36,661 nucleotides of DNA from Sinorhizobium saheli (lineage in GTDB: Bacteria; Pseudomonadota; Alphaproteobacteria; Rhizobiales; Rhizobiaceae), in NCBI RefSeq assembly GCF_001651875.1, contig NZ_LNQB01000047.1, positions 1 to 36,661 of the forward strand, read 5' to 3'. The first letter of the stretch is position 1. Every line of letters starts with the position of its first letter. This document shows, one piece after another, positions 26,840 to 35,289 of the stretch. Below the pieces are notes generated by a model, which was not told the origin of the DNA, searched no databases, and saw only the letters and a list, made by a program, of their open reading frames with translations. The position numbers and the translations under genes were made by a program.

Positions 26840-27214
26840 ATGGCACTGAAAATTCGTCTCGCCCGTGGCGGTTCCAAGAAGCGTCCCTATTACCAGATCG
26901 TCGTTGCCGATGCGCGCTCTCCGCGTGACGGCCGCTTCCTCGAAAAGCTCGGCTCCTGGAACCCGATGCTCGCCAAGGACGATGAAAAGCGCGTCGAGCT
27001 CGACGCCGAGCGCGTCGCCCACTGGATCGCCCAGGGCGCCCAGCCGACCGACCGCGTCCTGCGCTTCCTCGACCAGGCCGGCCTTGCCAAGCGCCCGGCC
27101 CGCAACAACCCCACCAAGGCTCAGCCGGGCAAGAAGGCCCAGGAGCGCGCCGCCGAAGCCAAGCAGAAGGCCGAAGACGCCGCTGCTGCCGCTGCCGAAG
27201 CCGCCGCGGAATAA
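26840..27214 (+). CDS. rpsP: 30S ribosomal protein S16
   Basis: A 124-residue protein. The S16 core (1-84) begins [20 protein letters not shown] and includes [16 protein letters not shown] and the [24 protein letters not shown] region. Bacterial S16 is usually about 80-90 residues; here about 40 residues of Ala/Lys/Glu-rich sequence follow ([18 protein letters not shown] and an Ala/Glu end), probably a helix on the ribosome surface. AGGAG precedes ATG 26840. Followed by a strong hairpin before rimM. Confidence 0.97.
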   Translation: MALKIRLARGGSKKRPYYQIVVADARSPRDGRFLEKLGSWNPMLAKDDEKRVELDAERVAHWIAQGAQPTDRVLRFLDQAGLAKRPARNNPTKAQPGKKAQERAAEAKQKAEDAAAAAAEAAAE

Positions 27215-27280
27215 TATCGCCATCTGAGCGGGACGTGCGGCGGCCTTTTTCCGCCCGCATCCGGCTCTTGGTTTCATGGC

Positions 27281-27310
27281 AAACGGGTGGCATTTTCATG
27301 CCGCCCGTTT
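27281..27310 (+). terminator. stem-loop between rpsP and rimM, partial terminator or attenuator
   Basis: AAACGGGTGGCA (27281-27292) pairs over 12 positions (one G-T) with TGCCGCCCGTTT (27299-27310) around the loop TTTTCA, then TGCTTT. The broken T-run predicts incomplete termination. It could lower rimM-trmD expression relative to rpsP. Confidence 0.6.
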
Positions 27311-27388
27311 TGCTTTATGTGCACCACCAATCGAGGCGGAACTGCAGGTGTGCTGCATTTCCTGACCGTCGAGCCTGGAATCCGGACG

Positions 27389-27964
27389 ATGACGAAACTC
27401 AAGAATCCTGTCCTGATGGCGACGATCGGCGCGGCGCAGGGCCTGCGCGGCGAAGTGCGGGTGAAGTCCTACACCGACGATCCCGTGGCGCTTGGCGACT
27501 ACGGCAACCTGCACAGCGAGGACGGCCGCGTCTTCGAGGTGCTCGAGATCCGCGAAGCCAAGAACATGGCGATCGTGCGTTTCCGCGGCATCAACGACCG
27601 CACCGCCGCCGAGGCGCTGAACGGACTCGAACTCTTCATCGAGCGCGACAACCTGCCCGACGACGATCTCGACGAGGACGAGTTCTTCTATGCCGATCTC
27701 GAGGGCCTTGAGGCGGTCGACGGCACCGGGAAGAGCTACGGCTCAGTGACCGGCGTCTTCGACTTCGGCGCCGGCGATCTCCTGGAACTCAAGGGACCGG
27801 GCAGAAGGCCGGTGCTGATCCCCTTCACCGAATGGTCGGTGCTGGAAATCGATCTGGAAGGCGGCAAGCTGCTGGTCGACCCCGTCGCGGCCGGCCTTGT
27901 CGACGGCAAGGACGACGGCAAGGACGACGGCGCCGACGAGCCCTTCCAGCCGCGGCGCAAGTGA
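27389..27964 (+). CDS. rimM: 16S rRNA processing protein RimM
   Basis: A 191-residue ribosome maturation factor that binds S19 and helps mature the 30S head. The N-terminal RimM domain has [23 protein letters not shown]; the PRC-barrel domain has [39 protein letters not shown]. The tail is Asp/Lys-rich ([12 protein letters not shown]). I chose ATG 27389; upstream in-frame starts run through the rpsP-rimM hairpin. The stop codon overlaps a GTG that could start trmD. Confidence 0.93.
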   Translation: MTKLKNPVLMATIGAAQGLRGEVRVKSYTDDPVALGDYGNLHSEDGRVFEVLEIREAKNMAIVRFRGINDRTAAEALNGLELFIERDNLPDDDLDEDEFFYADLEGLEAVDGTGKSYGSVTGVFDFGAGDLLELKGPGRRPVLIPFTEWSVLEIDLEGGKLLVDPVAAGLVDGKDDGKDDGADEPFQPRRK

Positions 27965-27978
27965 GCACGGGTCCAACC

Positions 27979-28740
27979 ATGCCCTTTCGCGCCACCGTCC
28001 TGACGCTCTATCCGGAAATGTTCCCGGGGCATCTCGGCGTCTCGCTCGCCGGCAAGGCCTTGGAGCGCGGCCAGTGGTCGATCGAGGCGGTGCAGGTCCG
28101 CGACTTCGCGGAGGACAAGCACCGCACCGTCGACGACACGCCGGCCGGCGGCGGCGCCGGCATGGTCCTGAAGCCGGATGTGCTTGCCCGCGCCATCGAC
28201 CACGTGTCGACCGCGGATGACGGCCGTCCCCGCCTGCTGATGAGCCCGCGCGGCCGGCCGCTGACGCAGGAGCGCGTGCGCGCGCTTGCTGCCGGCCCCG
28301 GCGTCGTCATCGTCTGCGGCCGGTTCGAGGGCGTGGACCAGCGGGTGATCGACACGCGCCATCTCGAGGAGGTCTCGATCGGCGACTATATTCTCTCCGG
28401 CGGCGAACCGGCGGCGCTGGTGCTGCTCGATGCGGTGGTGCGCATCCTGCCGGGGGTGATGGGCAACGAACTGTCGGGCGTGCACGAAAGCTTCGAGGGC
28501 GGCCTGCTGGAGCACCCGCATTACACGCGACCGCAGGTCTTCGAAGGGCATGAGATCCCCGCCGTCCTCACCTCCGGCAACCACGGCGCAATCGCCAAAT
28601 GGCGCGAGGCGGAGGCGCGGCGGCTGACCGAAGAGCGGCGGCCGGACCTGCTCGAGCGTGGTCCGAAAAATCGGAACCGCTCTTCGGATAAATCACGCGT
28701 GGAATCGAAAGCGGATCCGGCTCAGCCGGTGAAGAAATAA
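27979..28740 (+). CDS. trmD: tRNA (guanine-N1)-methyltransferase TrmD
   Basis: A 253-residue knotted SPOUT methyltransferase making m1G37 in tRNA. Conserved parts: TLYPEMFPG at the start, [34 protein letters not shown], the knot [20 protein letters not shown] and [11 protein letters not shown] chose ATG 27979; GTG 27961 overlaps the rimM stop (GTGA) and would add six residues. The last 29 residues (from about 225) are not family sequence: they are encoded by a palindromic repeat (28658-28715) and by the overlap with the convergent TSUP gene. Confidence 0.95.
   Translation: MPFRATVLTLYPEMFPGHLGVSLAGKALERGQWSIEAVQVRDFAEDKHRTVDDTPAGGGAGMVLKPDVLARAIDHVSTADDGRPRLLMSPRGRPLTQERVRALAAGPGVVIVCGRFEGVDQRVIDTRHLEEVSIGDYILSGGEPAALVLLDAVVRILPGVMGNELSGVHESFEGGLLEHPHYTRPQVFEGHEIPAVLTSGNHGAIAKWREAEARRLTEERRPDLLERGPKNRNRSSDKSRVESKADPAQPVKK
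28658..28715 (+). repeat. rhizobial palindromic repeat inside the 3' end of trmD
   Basis: The words GTGGTCCGAAAAATCGGAACC, with its CCGA-AAAA-TCGG hairpin (28663-28674), and GGATAAATCACGCGTGGAAT are typical of dispersed elements in intergenic DNA of Rhizobiaceae. Here they lie within the reading frame and encode [17 protein letters not shown]. Confidence 0.55.
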
Positions 28741-29468
28741 TAGGCGGCAAGCAGCAGCCCGACCGCCACCACCAGCGCGCGGACGACCGCCTGCGGCACG
28801 CGGCGCGCCGTCCACACGCCCATATAGCCGCCGAGTGCCGCACCCGGCACCATGATCGCCGCATGCGTCCAGGAGACGACGCCGCCGGCGGCAAAGACGA
28901 GAATGGCGATCGCGGCGATGACGATCGAGACGAAGTTCTTCAGCGCATTCAGCCGATGATAGCCGCCGCCGGTCGCAAGGCCGAGCACCGCCAGCATCAT
29001 GATGCCCATGCCGGCGCCGAAGAAGCCGCCATAGACCGAGGTCGCGACCTGGCTCGCGATACCGAGCGGGCCGATCCCGTGCTCGTCGCTGCGCGCCTTC
29101 GGCTTCAGCAGCGGACCGGCCGCGAAGATCGCCGTCGCGGCGATCAGCAGCCAGGGCACCATGGCGCGGAAGGAGGGGTTGGAAAGCGAAAGCAGCAGCA
29201 GGGCGCCCGCAAGCCCGCCGATCGCCGATATGACGCCGAGGAGGACGGCATTCCTGCGGTCGGCGCGGATTTCCTTGGAATAGGCGAGGGCCGAGGTGAC
29301 GTAGCCCGGGAACTGGACGATCGAGGAAGTGGCATTGGCAACGATCGGCGGCACGCCGCCGAGCGTCATGGCGCCGAAAGTCAGGAAAGTGCCGCCGCCG
29401 GCAATCGCATTGACGACGCCGGACAGGAAACCGGCGGCAAAAAGCAAAAGAGCTTGGACGATCGTCAT
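28722..29468 (-). CDS. sulfite exporter TauE/SafE (TSUP) family permease
   Basis: A 248-residue membrane protein of the TSUP family with about eight transmembrane helices. The family repeat is visible twice: [18 protein letters not shown] near the N terminus and [18 protein letters not shown] in the middle. Family members export sulfite, sulfoacetate or related organic anions; the substrate here is unknown. ATG 29468 lies in the right place for the first helix. It lies convergent to trmD with a 19-base overlap, and separates trmD from rplS, which are adjacent in many bacteria. Confidence 0.9.
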   Translation of the reverse strand: MTIVQALLLFAAGFLSGVVNAIAGGGTFLTFGAMTLGGVPPIVANATSSIVQFPGYVTSALAYSKEIRADRRNAVLLGVISAIGGLAGALLLLSLSNPSFRAMVPWLLIAATAIFAAGPLLKPKARSDEHGIGPLGIASQVATSVYGGFFGAGMGIMMLAVLGLATGGGYHRLNALKNFVSIVIAAIAILVFAAGGVVSWTHAAIMVPGAALGGYMGVWTARRVPQAVVRALVVAVGLLLAAYYFFTG

Positions 29469-29861
29469 GGCCTCTCCCGAACAGCTTGGCTTCGGGGATA
29501 GCGGCTCCGGCAATCCGCCGCAAGCCCGGCGGGTGACAAGACCCGTCCCGATCCCATCCTCGAAAAGACCCGGGGTCTTCTCGGAAAGGATTGGACAGGG
29601 GCTTTTGGGAAGCGATCTTCAGCCGCAGCAATTCTGATGGAATGCCGGCCGGCGGACCATCGGCCGCGAGAAATCCACTTTCGGGGATGACAAGGCCGGT
29701 TGTTTGGTGTATGTGCCGGCCCGGTTCGGGTTCTTGCCCGTCGACCATCAACAAAGAATGGCGAACCCGCTCCTGCCGCGAAGACGGCAATGCCTGAAGG
29801 AAGATCGACAGGCCGATCGAGAGCGCTCTGGCTGTTTCAGAAGAACGCAAAGGTTAGACCG
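29469..29861. other. 393-base region between divergent TSUP and rplS genes
   Basis: This must hold the promoters of both genes. I see a palindrome AAGACCC-G-GGGTCTT at 29565-29579 and no other clear structure. The rplS leader may be long, but I cannot fix its start. No protein gene is supported. Confidence 0.5.
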
Positions 29862-30395
29862 ATGAACATCATTCAGCAGCTGGAAGCCGAACAGGCCGCC
29901 AAGATCGCCGCCAAGCGCACCCTTCCCGACTTCTCCCCGGGCGACACGGTCCGCGTCAACGTCCGCGTCGTCGAAGGCAACCGTACCCGCGTCCAGGCCT
30001 ATGAAGGCGTCTGCATCGCCCGTTCCGGCGGCGGCCTCAACGAGAGCTTCACCGTTCGCAAGATTTCCTACGGCGAAGGCGTCGAGCGCGTTTTCCCGGT
30101 TTATTCCCCGCTCGTCGAGAGCGTCGAAGTGGTCCGCCGCGGTAAGGTCCGCCGCGCCAAGCTCTACTACCTGCGCGATCGCCGCGGCAAGTCGGCTCGT
30201 ATCGTCGAGAACACCGGCACCCGCGCCCGCAAGCTGAACGAAGCCGAGCGCCAGGCCGTAGCCGACGAGAAGGCACGCATCGAGGCCGAGAAGGTCGCAG
30301 CCGCCCAGGCGCTCGCCGCCGAGAAGGCAGCAGCCGAAGCCGCCGAAGCCAAGGCAGCGGAAGAGGCGAAGGCCGCCGAAGCAGCCGCAGAATAA
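29862..30395 (+). CDS. rplS: 50S ribosomal protein L19
   Basis: A 177-residue protein. The L19 core (1-120) is typical: [57 protein letters not shown], and the [23 protein letters not shown] end. E. coli L19 stops at about 115; here about 57 residues follow, rich in Ala, Glu and Lys and probably one long helix. The same kind of extension is on S16 in the neighbouring operon. AGG precedes ATG 29862. It is transcribed apart from trmD and ends at a terminator. Confidence 0.97.
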   Translation: MNIIQQLEAEQAAKIAAKRTLPDFSPGDTVRVNVRVVEGNRTRVQAYEGVCIARSGGGLNESFTVRKISYGEGVERVFPVYSPLVESVEVVRRGKVRRAKLYYLRDRRGKSARIVENTGTRARKLNEAERQAVADEKARIEAEKVAAAQALAAEKAAAEAAEAKAAEEAKAAEAAAE

Positions 30396-30421
30396 GATTT
30401 CCGCTCTTCCGAGTTGGATGG

Positions 30422-30450
30422 AAAGGCGGCCCTCGGGCCGCCTTTCTTTT
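30422..30450 (+). terminator. intrinsic terminator of rplS
   Basis: AAAGGCGGCC (30422-30431) pairs with GGCCGCCTTT (30436-30445) and is followed by CTTTTT. Confidence 0.92.
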
Positions 30451-30472
30451 TGGCACTATCCGCTTGTCTTCC

Positions 30473-30499
30473 CGACAGATTTCATGACATTTTCTGTCG
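30473..30499 (+). promoter_or_regulatory. inverted repeat upstream of the amino-acid binding protein gene
   Basis: CGACAGA (30473-30479) and TCTGTCG (30493-30499) are perfect arms separated by 13 bases, 25 bases before the start codon. It could be an operator or an mRNA hairpin near the ribosome binding site. Confidence 0.45.
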
Positions 30500-30523
30500 C
30501 CACAATCTTCGGGAGTTCCTCCA

Positions 30524-31333
30524 ATGACAATCCGTCGCCACGTGCTCGCGGGCCTTGCCGCAGCCCTCGCCGTTCCCTTCGCGTTTTCCGCGCCCGCCGT
30601 CGCGGCCGACCTGCCCAATCTCGGCGGCAAGACGGTCGTCGTCGTCACCGAGAACGCCTATCCGCCGCTGCAGTTCGTCGACCCCAACTCCGGCCAGGCC
30701 GTCGGTTGGGAATATGACGCGATGAACGAGATCGCCAAGCGGCTGAACTTCAAGGTCGAGTACCAGAACACGAGCTGGGATGCGATGATCCAGGCGGTCT
30801 CCGACGGACAGTACCAGGTCGGCATGACCGGCATCACCATCAAGGACGACCGCAAGGAGAAGGTCGACTTCTCCGACCCCTATATGCGCTCGCAGCAGTT
30901 CATGCTGGTGCGCGGCGACGAGAGCCGCTTCAAGGACGCCAAGAGCTTCGCCGCCGTCGAGGACGCGCTGATCGGCGCCCAGCCCGGTACCTCGCCCTTC
31001 TACACCGCCGTCTATGAGATTCTCGACGGCAACGAGCAGAACCCGCGCATCAAGCTCTTCGAGACCTTCGGGGCGACGGTGCAGGCGCTGAAGGCCGGCG
31101 ACGTCGATCTCGTGCTGACCGACAGCGTTGCGGCAAAGGGCTATGTCGATTCCTCCGCCGGCGCGCTCAAGGTCGTCGGCGAACCGCTCGGCACCGAGGA
31201 TTTCGGCTTCATCTTCCCGAAGGGTTCCGATCTCGTCGCCCCGGTCAATGCCGCGATCAAGGCATTGAAGGAGGACGGCACCTTCGACGCGCTCAACAAG
31301 AAGTGGTTCCTCGATTACAAGATGGGCGGCTGA
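30524..31333 (+). CDS. amino-acid ABC transporter substrate-binding protein
   Basis: A 269-residue periplasmic binding protein of family 3 (polar amino acids). Signal peptide 1-28 ending APAVA. The ligand-binding pattern is clear: ENAYPPLQFVDPNSGQAVGWEYD near the start and VGMTGITIKDDRKEKVDFSDPY in the first lobe, and the hinge and second lobe with GAQPGTSPFYT, ALKAGDVDLVLTDS and EDFGFIFPKGSDL. The exact amino acid is not readable. GGGAG precedes ATG 30524. The permease gene follows after nine bases; no ATPase gene is in the window. Confidence 0.92.
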   Translation: MTIRRHVLAGLAAALAVPFAFSAPAVAADLPNLGGKTVVVVTENAYPPLQFVDPNSGQAVGWEYDAMNEIAKRLNFKVEYQNTSWDAMIQAVSDGQYQVGMTGITIKDDRKEKVDFSDPYMRSQQFMLVRGDESRFKDAKSFAAVEDALIGAQPGTSPFYTAVYEILDGNEQNPRIKLFETFGATVQALKAGDVDLVLTDSVAAKGYVDSSAGALKVVGEPLGTEDFGFIFPKGSDLVAPVNAAIKALKEDGTFDALNKKWFLDYKMGG

Positions 31334-31342
31334 TCGCTCATC

Positions 31343-32161
31343 ATGGCGCCGGTCGATTCATCCGCTTCCGAGAAGGGCGACTATCCCTGGTGGCTGGTCG
31401 CCCTTCTGCTGATCGCCGTGGCGCTCGCCGCGGTGATCGTCGCCAACGACATCTTCACGCAGGTGTTCACGGTCGTTCTGAAGGGCGTCGGCGTCACCGT
31501 CTTCGTGACGCTCGTCGGATTTGCCCTCGCGACGGTGCTCGGGCTCGGCGTGGCGCTGATGGCGCTTTCCGAACATATGGCGCTGCGCCAGGCCGCGCGT
31601 TTCTATACCGAAGTCATCCGCGGGGTGCCGATCCTCGTGCTGCTCTTCTATATCGCCTTCGTCGGCGCGCCCGCGCTTGTGGTGGTCGCGAATTTCCTGT
31701 CGGCGCCGCTGATCTCGGCGGGCTGGATGGAGCCGCTCGTCGTGCGCGACGTGTCGCTGATGTGGCGGGCGATCATCGCCCTGATGATCGGCTATTCGGC
31801 CTTCATTGCCGAGGTCTTCCGCGCCGGCATCCAGTCGGTCGACAAGGGCCAGGTCGAGGCGGCCAAGGCGCTTGGCCTCACGCGCTACCAGCGCTTCCGC
31901 CTCGTCGTCTTCCCGCAGGCGATCCGGGTCATCCTGCCGCCGCTCGGCAACGACTTCGTCGCGATGGTCAAGGATTCCTCGCTCGTCTCGGTGCTCGGCG
32001 TCGCCGACATAACCCAGATGGGCAAGATCTACGCCTCCGGCTCCTTCCGCTTCTTCGAGACCTATTCCATCGTCGCCTATGTCTACCTGATCCTGACGAT
32101 CGGCCTGTCGCTCGCCATCCGGGCTCTCGAGCGGCGGCTGAGACGGGCGGAGGCACGGTAG
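31343..32161 (+). CDS. amino-acid ABC transporter permease, HisM/GlnP type
   Basis: A 272-residue inner-membrane permease. After an N-terminal helix (about 17-35) comes the binding-protein-dependent transport domain (about 44-260) with five helices. The EAA loop that contacts the ATPase is EAAKALGLTRYQRFRLVVFP (172-191). FYTEVIRGVPILVLLFY is typical of polar amino-acid permeases. It probably works as a homodimer with the preceding binding protein; a shared or distant ATPase is needed. ATG 31343. Confidence 0.92.
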   Translation: MAPVDSSASEKGDYPWWLVALLLIAVALAAVIVANDIFTQVFTVVLKGVGVTVFVTLVGFALATVLGLGVALMALSEHMALRQAARFYTEVIRGVPILVLLFYIAFVGAPALVVVANFLSAPLISAGWMEPLVVRDVSLMWRAIIALMIGYSAFIAEVFRAGIQSVDKGQVEAAKALGLTRYQRFRLVVFPQAIRVILPPLGNDFVAMVKDSSLVSVLGVADITQMGKIYASGSFRFFETYSIVAYVYLILTIGLSLAIRALERRLRRAEAR

Positions 32162-32508
32162 GTTCGAGGTTGGCAGGAAAGCCCCCCACGAGGGCCAACA
32201 AGGGGGAGGGATGGGGAGGGGTCTTTCTCCCGGGGCCTTTTACGGAAGCGTCCCTGCAATCGCCCCACCATCATCGCCAATTGCCGAACGGCCGAAAAAT
32301 TGATATGAGCACCGGCCATGGAATCCAAATTCAGATGCCGCGAACAGAAGATCGTCGTGCTGCAGGACCACAAGCGTCTGCCGGCACGGTTTTTCGCGCG
32401 GGTCTCGGGGGCGCTCACCAGCCGCCTATCCTGATCGCTCGATCGGTTGCCGCCGGCCGGATTGTGTCGGCTTTTCCCTATTTTTGAACATTCGATGGAT
32501 ATATCGCC
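32162..32508. other. 347-base region upstream of leuC
   Basis: A C/G-rich stretch (32175-32230) vaguely resembles the palindromic repeat seen in ftsY. It is followed by a possible 38-codon reading frame (32318-32434) and an AT-richer segment before leuC. The leuC promoter must lie here or upstream; I cannot place it with confidence. Confidence 0.5.
32318..32434 (+). CDS. possible small protein or leader ORF upstream of leuC
   Basis: A 38-residue reading frame starting MESKFRCREQKIVVLQDH and ending TSRLS. It is strongly basic. There is no good Shine-Dalgarno, and it lacks the run of leucine codons expected of a leu attenuator peptide. An overlapping frame starting at 32305 is also open for 60 codons, so coding is not certain. 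I list it because it occupies the leader of a biosynthetic gene and could be tested. Confidence 0.22.
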   Translation: MESKFRCREQKIVVLQDHKRLPARFFARVSGALTSRLS

Positions 32509-33918
32509 ATGAGCGCACCGCGTACCCTCTACGACAAGATCTGGGACGATCATCTGGTCTACAGCCAGGACGACGGCACCTGTCTTCTCTACATCGACCG
32601 CCACCTCGTGCATGAGGTGACGAGTCCGCAGGCCTTCGAGGGCCTGCGCATGGCCGGCCGCAAGGTCCGCGCGCCGGAAAAGACGCTCGCCGTCGTCGAC
32701 CACAACGTGCCGACCTCGCCGGACCGCCACCTCGGCATCAAGAACGAGGAAAGCCGCATCCAGGTCGAGGCGCTCGCCCGGAACGCCGCCGATTTCGGCG
32801 TTGAATACTATTCCGAGAACGACAAGCGCCAGGGCATCGTCCACATCGTCGGCCCCGAGCAGGGCTTCACGCTGCCGGGCATGACGATCGTCTGCGGCGA
32901 CAGCCACACCTCGACCCATGGCGCCTTCGGTGCGCTGGCGCACGGCATCGGCACGTCGGAAGTGGAGCATGTGCTCGCCACCCAGACGCTGATCCAGAAG
33001 AAGGCGAAGAACATGCTGGTGCGCGTCGACGGGCAATTGCCGCCCGGCGTCACCGCCAAGGACATCATCCTCGCCATCATCGGCGAGATCGGCACCGCCG
33101 GCGGCACCGGCCATGTCATCGAGTTCGCCGGCGAGGCGATCCGTTCGCTGTCGATGGAAGGGCGCATGACCGTCTGCAACATGACGATCGAGGGCGGCGC
33201 CCGCGCCGGCCTGATCGCGCCGGACGAGACGACTTTCGAATACATCAAGGACAAGCCGCGCGCGCCGAAGGGCAAGGCCTGGGACATGGCGCTCGACTAC
33301 TGGAAGACGCTGCATACCGACGAGGGCGCTCATTACGACCGCGTCGTCGTGCTCGATGCGGCCAACCTGCCGCCGATCGTCTCCTGGGGCTCCTCGCCGG
33401 AAGACGTGATCTCGGTCCAGGGCGTCGTCCCGAACCCGGACGAGATCCAGGACGAGACGAAGCGCGCGTCGAAGTGGCGGGCGCTCGACTATATGGGCCT
33501 GAAGCCGGGCACGAGGATCACCGATATCGCCATCGACCGCGTCTTCATCGGCTCCTGCACCAATGGCCGCATCGAGGATCTGCGCGCCGTCGCCAAGGTC
33601 GTCGAGGGCCGCAAGGTCGCCCCGACCGTCTCCGCGATGATCGTGCCGGGCTCCGGTCTCGTCAAGGAACAGGCCGAGGCCGAGGGTCTCGACAGGATCT
33701 TCAAGGAAGCTGGCTTCGACTGGCGCGAGCCCGGCTGCTCCATGTGCCTGGCGATGAACGACGACCGGCTGAAGCCGGGCGAACGCTGCGCCTCGACCTC
33801 CAACCGCAACTTCGAAGGCCGCCAGGGCTTCAAGGGCCGCACCCATCTGGTCTCGCCGGCGATGGCCGCCGCCGCCGCGGTGGCGGGCCATTTCGTCGAT
33901 ATCCGCGAGTGGAAATAA
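32509..33918 (+). CDS. leuC: 3-isopropylmalate dehydratase large subunit
   Basis: A 469-residue aconitase-family enzyme that with LeuD isomerises 2- to 3-isopropylmalate in leucine synthesis. The [4Fe-4S] ligands are C350 ([12 protein letters not shown]), C410 and C413 ([10 protein letters not shown]). The substrate loop [28 protein letters not shown] is complete, as is the C-terminal [15 protein letters not shown] 32509. leuD is not adjacent: the gene ends in a terminator, and a phosphatase gene follows. This separation is usual in rhizobia. Confidence 0.97.
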   Translation: MSAPRTLYDKIWDDHLVYSQDDGTCLLYIDRHLVHEVTSPQAFEGLRMAGRKVRAPEKTLAVVDHNVPTSPDRHLGIKNEESRIQVEALARNAADFGVEYYSENDKRQGIVHIVGPEQGFTLPGMTIVCGDSHTSTHGAFGALAHGIGTSEVEHVLATQTLIQKKAKNMLVRVDGQLPPGVTAKDIILAIIGEIGTAGGTGHVIEFAGEAIRSLSMEGRMTVCNMTIEGGARAGLIAPDETTFEYIKDKPRAPKGKAWDMALDYWKTLHTDEGAHYDRVVVLDAANLPPIVSWGSSPEDVISVQGVVPNPDEIQDETKRASKWRALDYMGLKPGTRITDIAIDRVFIGSCTNGRIEDLRAVAKVVEGRKVAPTVSAMIVPGSGLVKEQAEAEGLDRIFKEAGFDWREPGCSMCLAMNDDRLKPGERCASTSNRNFEGRQGFKGRTHLVSPAMAAAAAVAGHFVDIREWK

Positions 33919-33943
33919 GCCGGCTTCGACTTCCGCCATATCG

Positions 33944-33968
33944 GCCGCCCTTCGGGGCGGCTTTTTTT
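33944..33968 (+). terminator. intrinsic terminator of leuC
   Basis: GCCGCCC (33944-33950) pairs with GGGCGGC (33955-33961) around TTCG, followed by seven T. Confidence 0.92.
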
Positions 33969-34036
33969 ATCCGCGCCGCAGTGCGACAATGAGCGTGATC
34001 GGCCGACTACTTAAATCGAGTAACGAGGAAGCCAGC

Positions 34037-34588
34037 ATGCCCGACGACGCCAGCCCTGCGACACGCCGGCTCATGCTGCTTCGCCATGCCAAATCCGCCT
34101 GGCCGGAAGGCGTCGCCGACCATCGCCGCCCGCTTGCCGACCGCGGCCGCAAGGCAGCGCCGGCAACGGGCGCCTTCATGGCGCGGCAGGGGCTGATCCC
34201 CGACCTCGCCCTCGTCTCGACCGCCCGGCGCGCGCAGGAGACCTGGGCGCTTGTCGCGGAAGCCCTGCCGCAGGCGGTTGCCGCTCGCGACGCCGTCGGC
34301 ATTTACGAGGTTTCCGCAAGCGCGATGATGGATGTGGTCCGCAGGGTGGAGCCGACGGTCGAGACATTGCTGCTCGTCGGCCACAATCCGGGCCTGGCGG
34401 AACTCGCGCTGCTCCTTGCGGGCGGCGGCGATGAGGAAGGGCTGGCGCGCATCGAGGAAAAGTTCCCGACCGCCGCCCTTGCCGTCATCGATCTCGCCAT
34501 CGAGCAATGGCCGGAGATTGCGCCCGGCACCGGCCGGCTCGTCACATTCGTGACGCCGCGGACGTTCGATCAAAAGGAAACCGGCTGA
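34037..34588 (+). CDS. histidine phosphatase family protein, SixA-like
   Basis: A 183-residue member of the histidine phosphatase superfamily. The catalytic motif is LLRHAKSAW (R16, H17), with the second arginine in STARRAQETW (about 64) and the second histidine in LLVGHNPGL (H116). Length and the RHAKS motif fit SixA-type phosphohistidine phosphatases, which act on histidine-phosphotransfer proteins; a small-molecule substrate cannot be excluded. ATG 34037 follows GAGGAA. It is convergent with the YkuD-fold gene, eight bases away. Confidence 0.88.
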   Translation: MPDDASPATRRLMLLRHAKSAWPEGVADHRRPLADRGRKAAPATGAFMARQGLIPDLALVSTARRAQETWALVAEALPQAVAARDAVGIYEVSASAMMDVVRRVEPTVETLLLVGHNPGLAELALLLAGGGDEEGLARIEEKFPTAALAVIDLAIEQWPEIAPGTGRLVTFVTPRTFDQKETG

Positions 34589-34596
34589 GCCGGCGG

Positions 34597-35154
34597 CTAC
34601 ATCACCTTCACGATCGTCCCGCGGCGCACGTGCCGGATGAGACGCCGCATCGCCGGGAGGCTGACGGCGATGCAGCCCTCGGTCGGCCCATAGCCGGGGC
34701 GGATGAGATGAAAGAAGATCGCCGAGCCGGCATATCGCCGTCGCGACGAGATGTTCCAGTCCAGGATGAGGCAGACGTCATAGAGCCCGTCATCACGCAT
34801 CATCTTCTCATGGCCGGCCGGGAAAGGCGCCTTGACCGGGCGGTTGTACGCGGCGTGCCGCGGGGCGTCGCACCAAAGCATGCCCGGGCGGGTCGTGCGC
34901 ATCGGCAGGCGCGTCGGCGGCAGCAGCAGGCGGTCGCGGCGGACATAGCCGGCTATAAGCCGCATCGCCGCGCGCGGCGTCGCGCCGTCGCCTTCGCGCT
35001 TCAGGGCGGTGACGCCGCCCCGCCCGATCGCCGCCTGCTCCGTCCTGCCGGCAAACCGCACCAGCGCTCGCCGCCTGTCGCGCGGGGCGCTCCTCACCAC
35101 GATCACCGGCTTCCTCGATCTTACTACCGACGTTTTCTTGCGCATCATCTTCAC
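34597..35154 (-). CDS. L,D-transpeptidase (YkuD) fold protein
   Basis: A 185-residue protein with the YkuD fold, related to enzymes that form 3-3 cross-links or attach proteins to peptidoglycan. The catalytic His is H149 (IFFHLIRPGY) and the nucleophile is C161 in TEGCIAVS. The motif departs from the classical SHGC-R form, as in the branch that carries TEGC. No signal peptide is obvious: the N terminus is very basic (KKTSVVRSRKPVIVVRSAP), so export is uncertain. GTG 35154 has AAGG nine bases ahead; ATG 35148 or 35145 are alternatives. Divergent from the response regulator gene. Confidence 0.82.
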   Translation of the reverse strand: MKMMRKKTSVVRSRKPVIVVRSAPRDRRRALVRFAGRTEQAAIGRGGVTALKREGDGATPRAAMRLIAGYVRRDRLLLPPTRLPMRTTRPGMLWCDAPRHAAYNRPVKAPFPAGHEKMMRDDGLYDVCLILDWNISSRRRYAGSAIFFHLIRPGYGPTEGCIAVSLPAMRRLIRHVRRGTIVKVM

Positions 35155-35289
35155 AAATTCTTGCCTTGCCGTGATCGCGGGGCGACCATATTCAGGGTTG
35201 CATAATTGACGACATTGAACGGTCGCCGCGCTTTGCCGGCAACGGCATTTGAGCTAGTTTGAAGACGGAAGCAAACAGGAATTGTCCCC

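Noticed and set aside
32168..32230. C/G-rich stretch resembling the ftsY-type palindromic repeat
   Set aside because: Only short words match and no clear hairpin halves can be drawn; too diverged to call.
32305..32487. 60-codon frame overlapping the small ORF before leuC
   Set aside because: No Shine-Dalgarno and no domain; mentioned only as a competitor of the 38-codon frame.
32083..33939. 618-codon open frame antisense to leuC
   Set aside because: A shadow of leuC with biased low-complexity translation and no start site.
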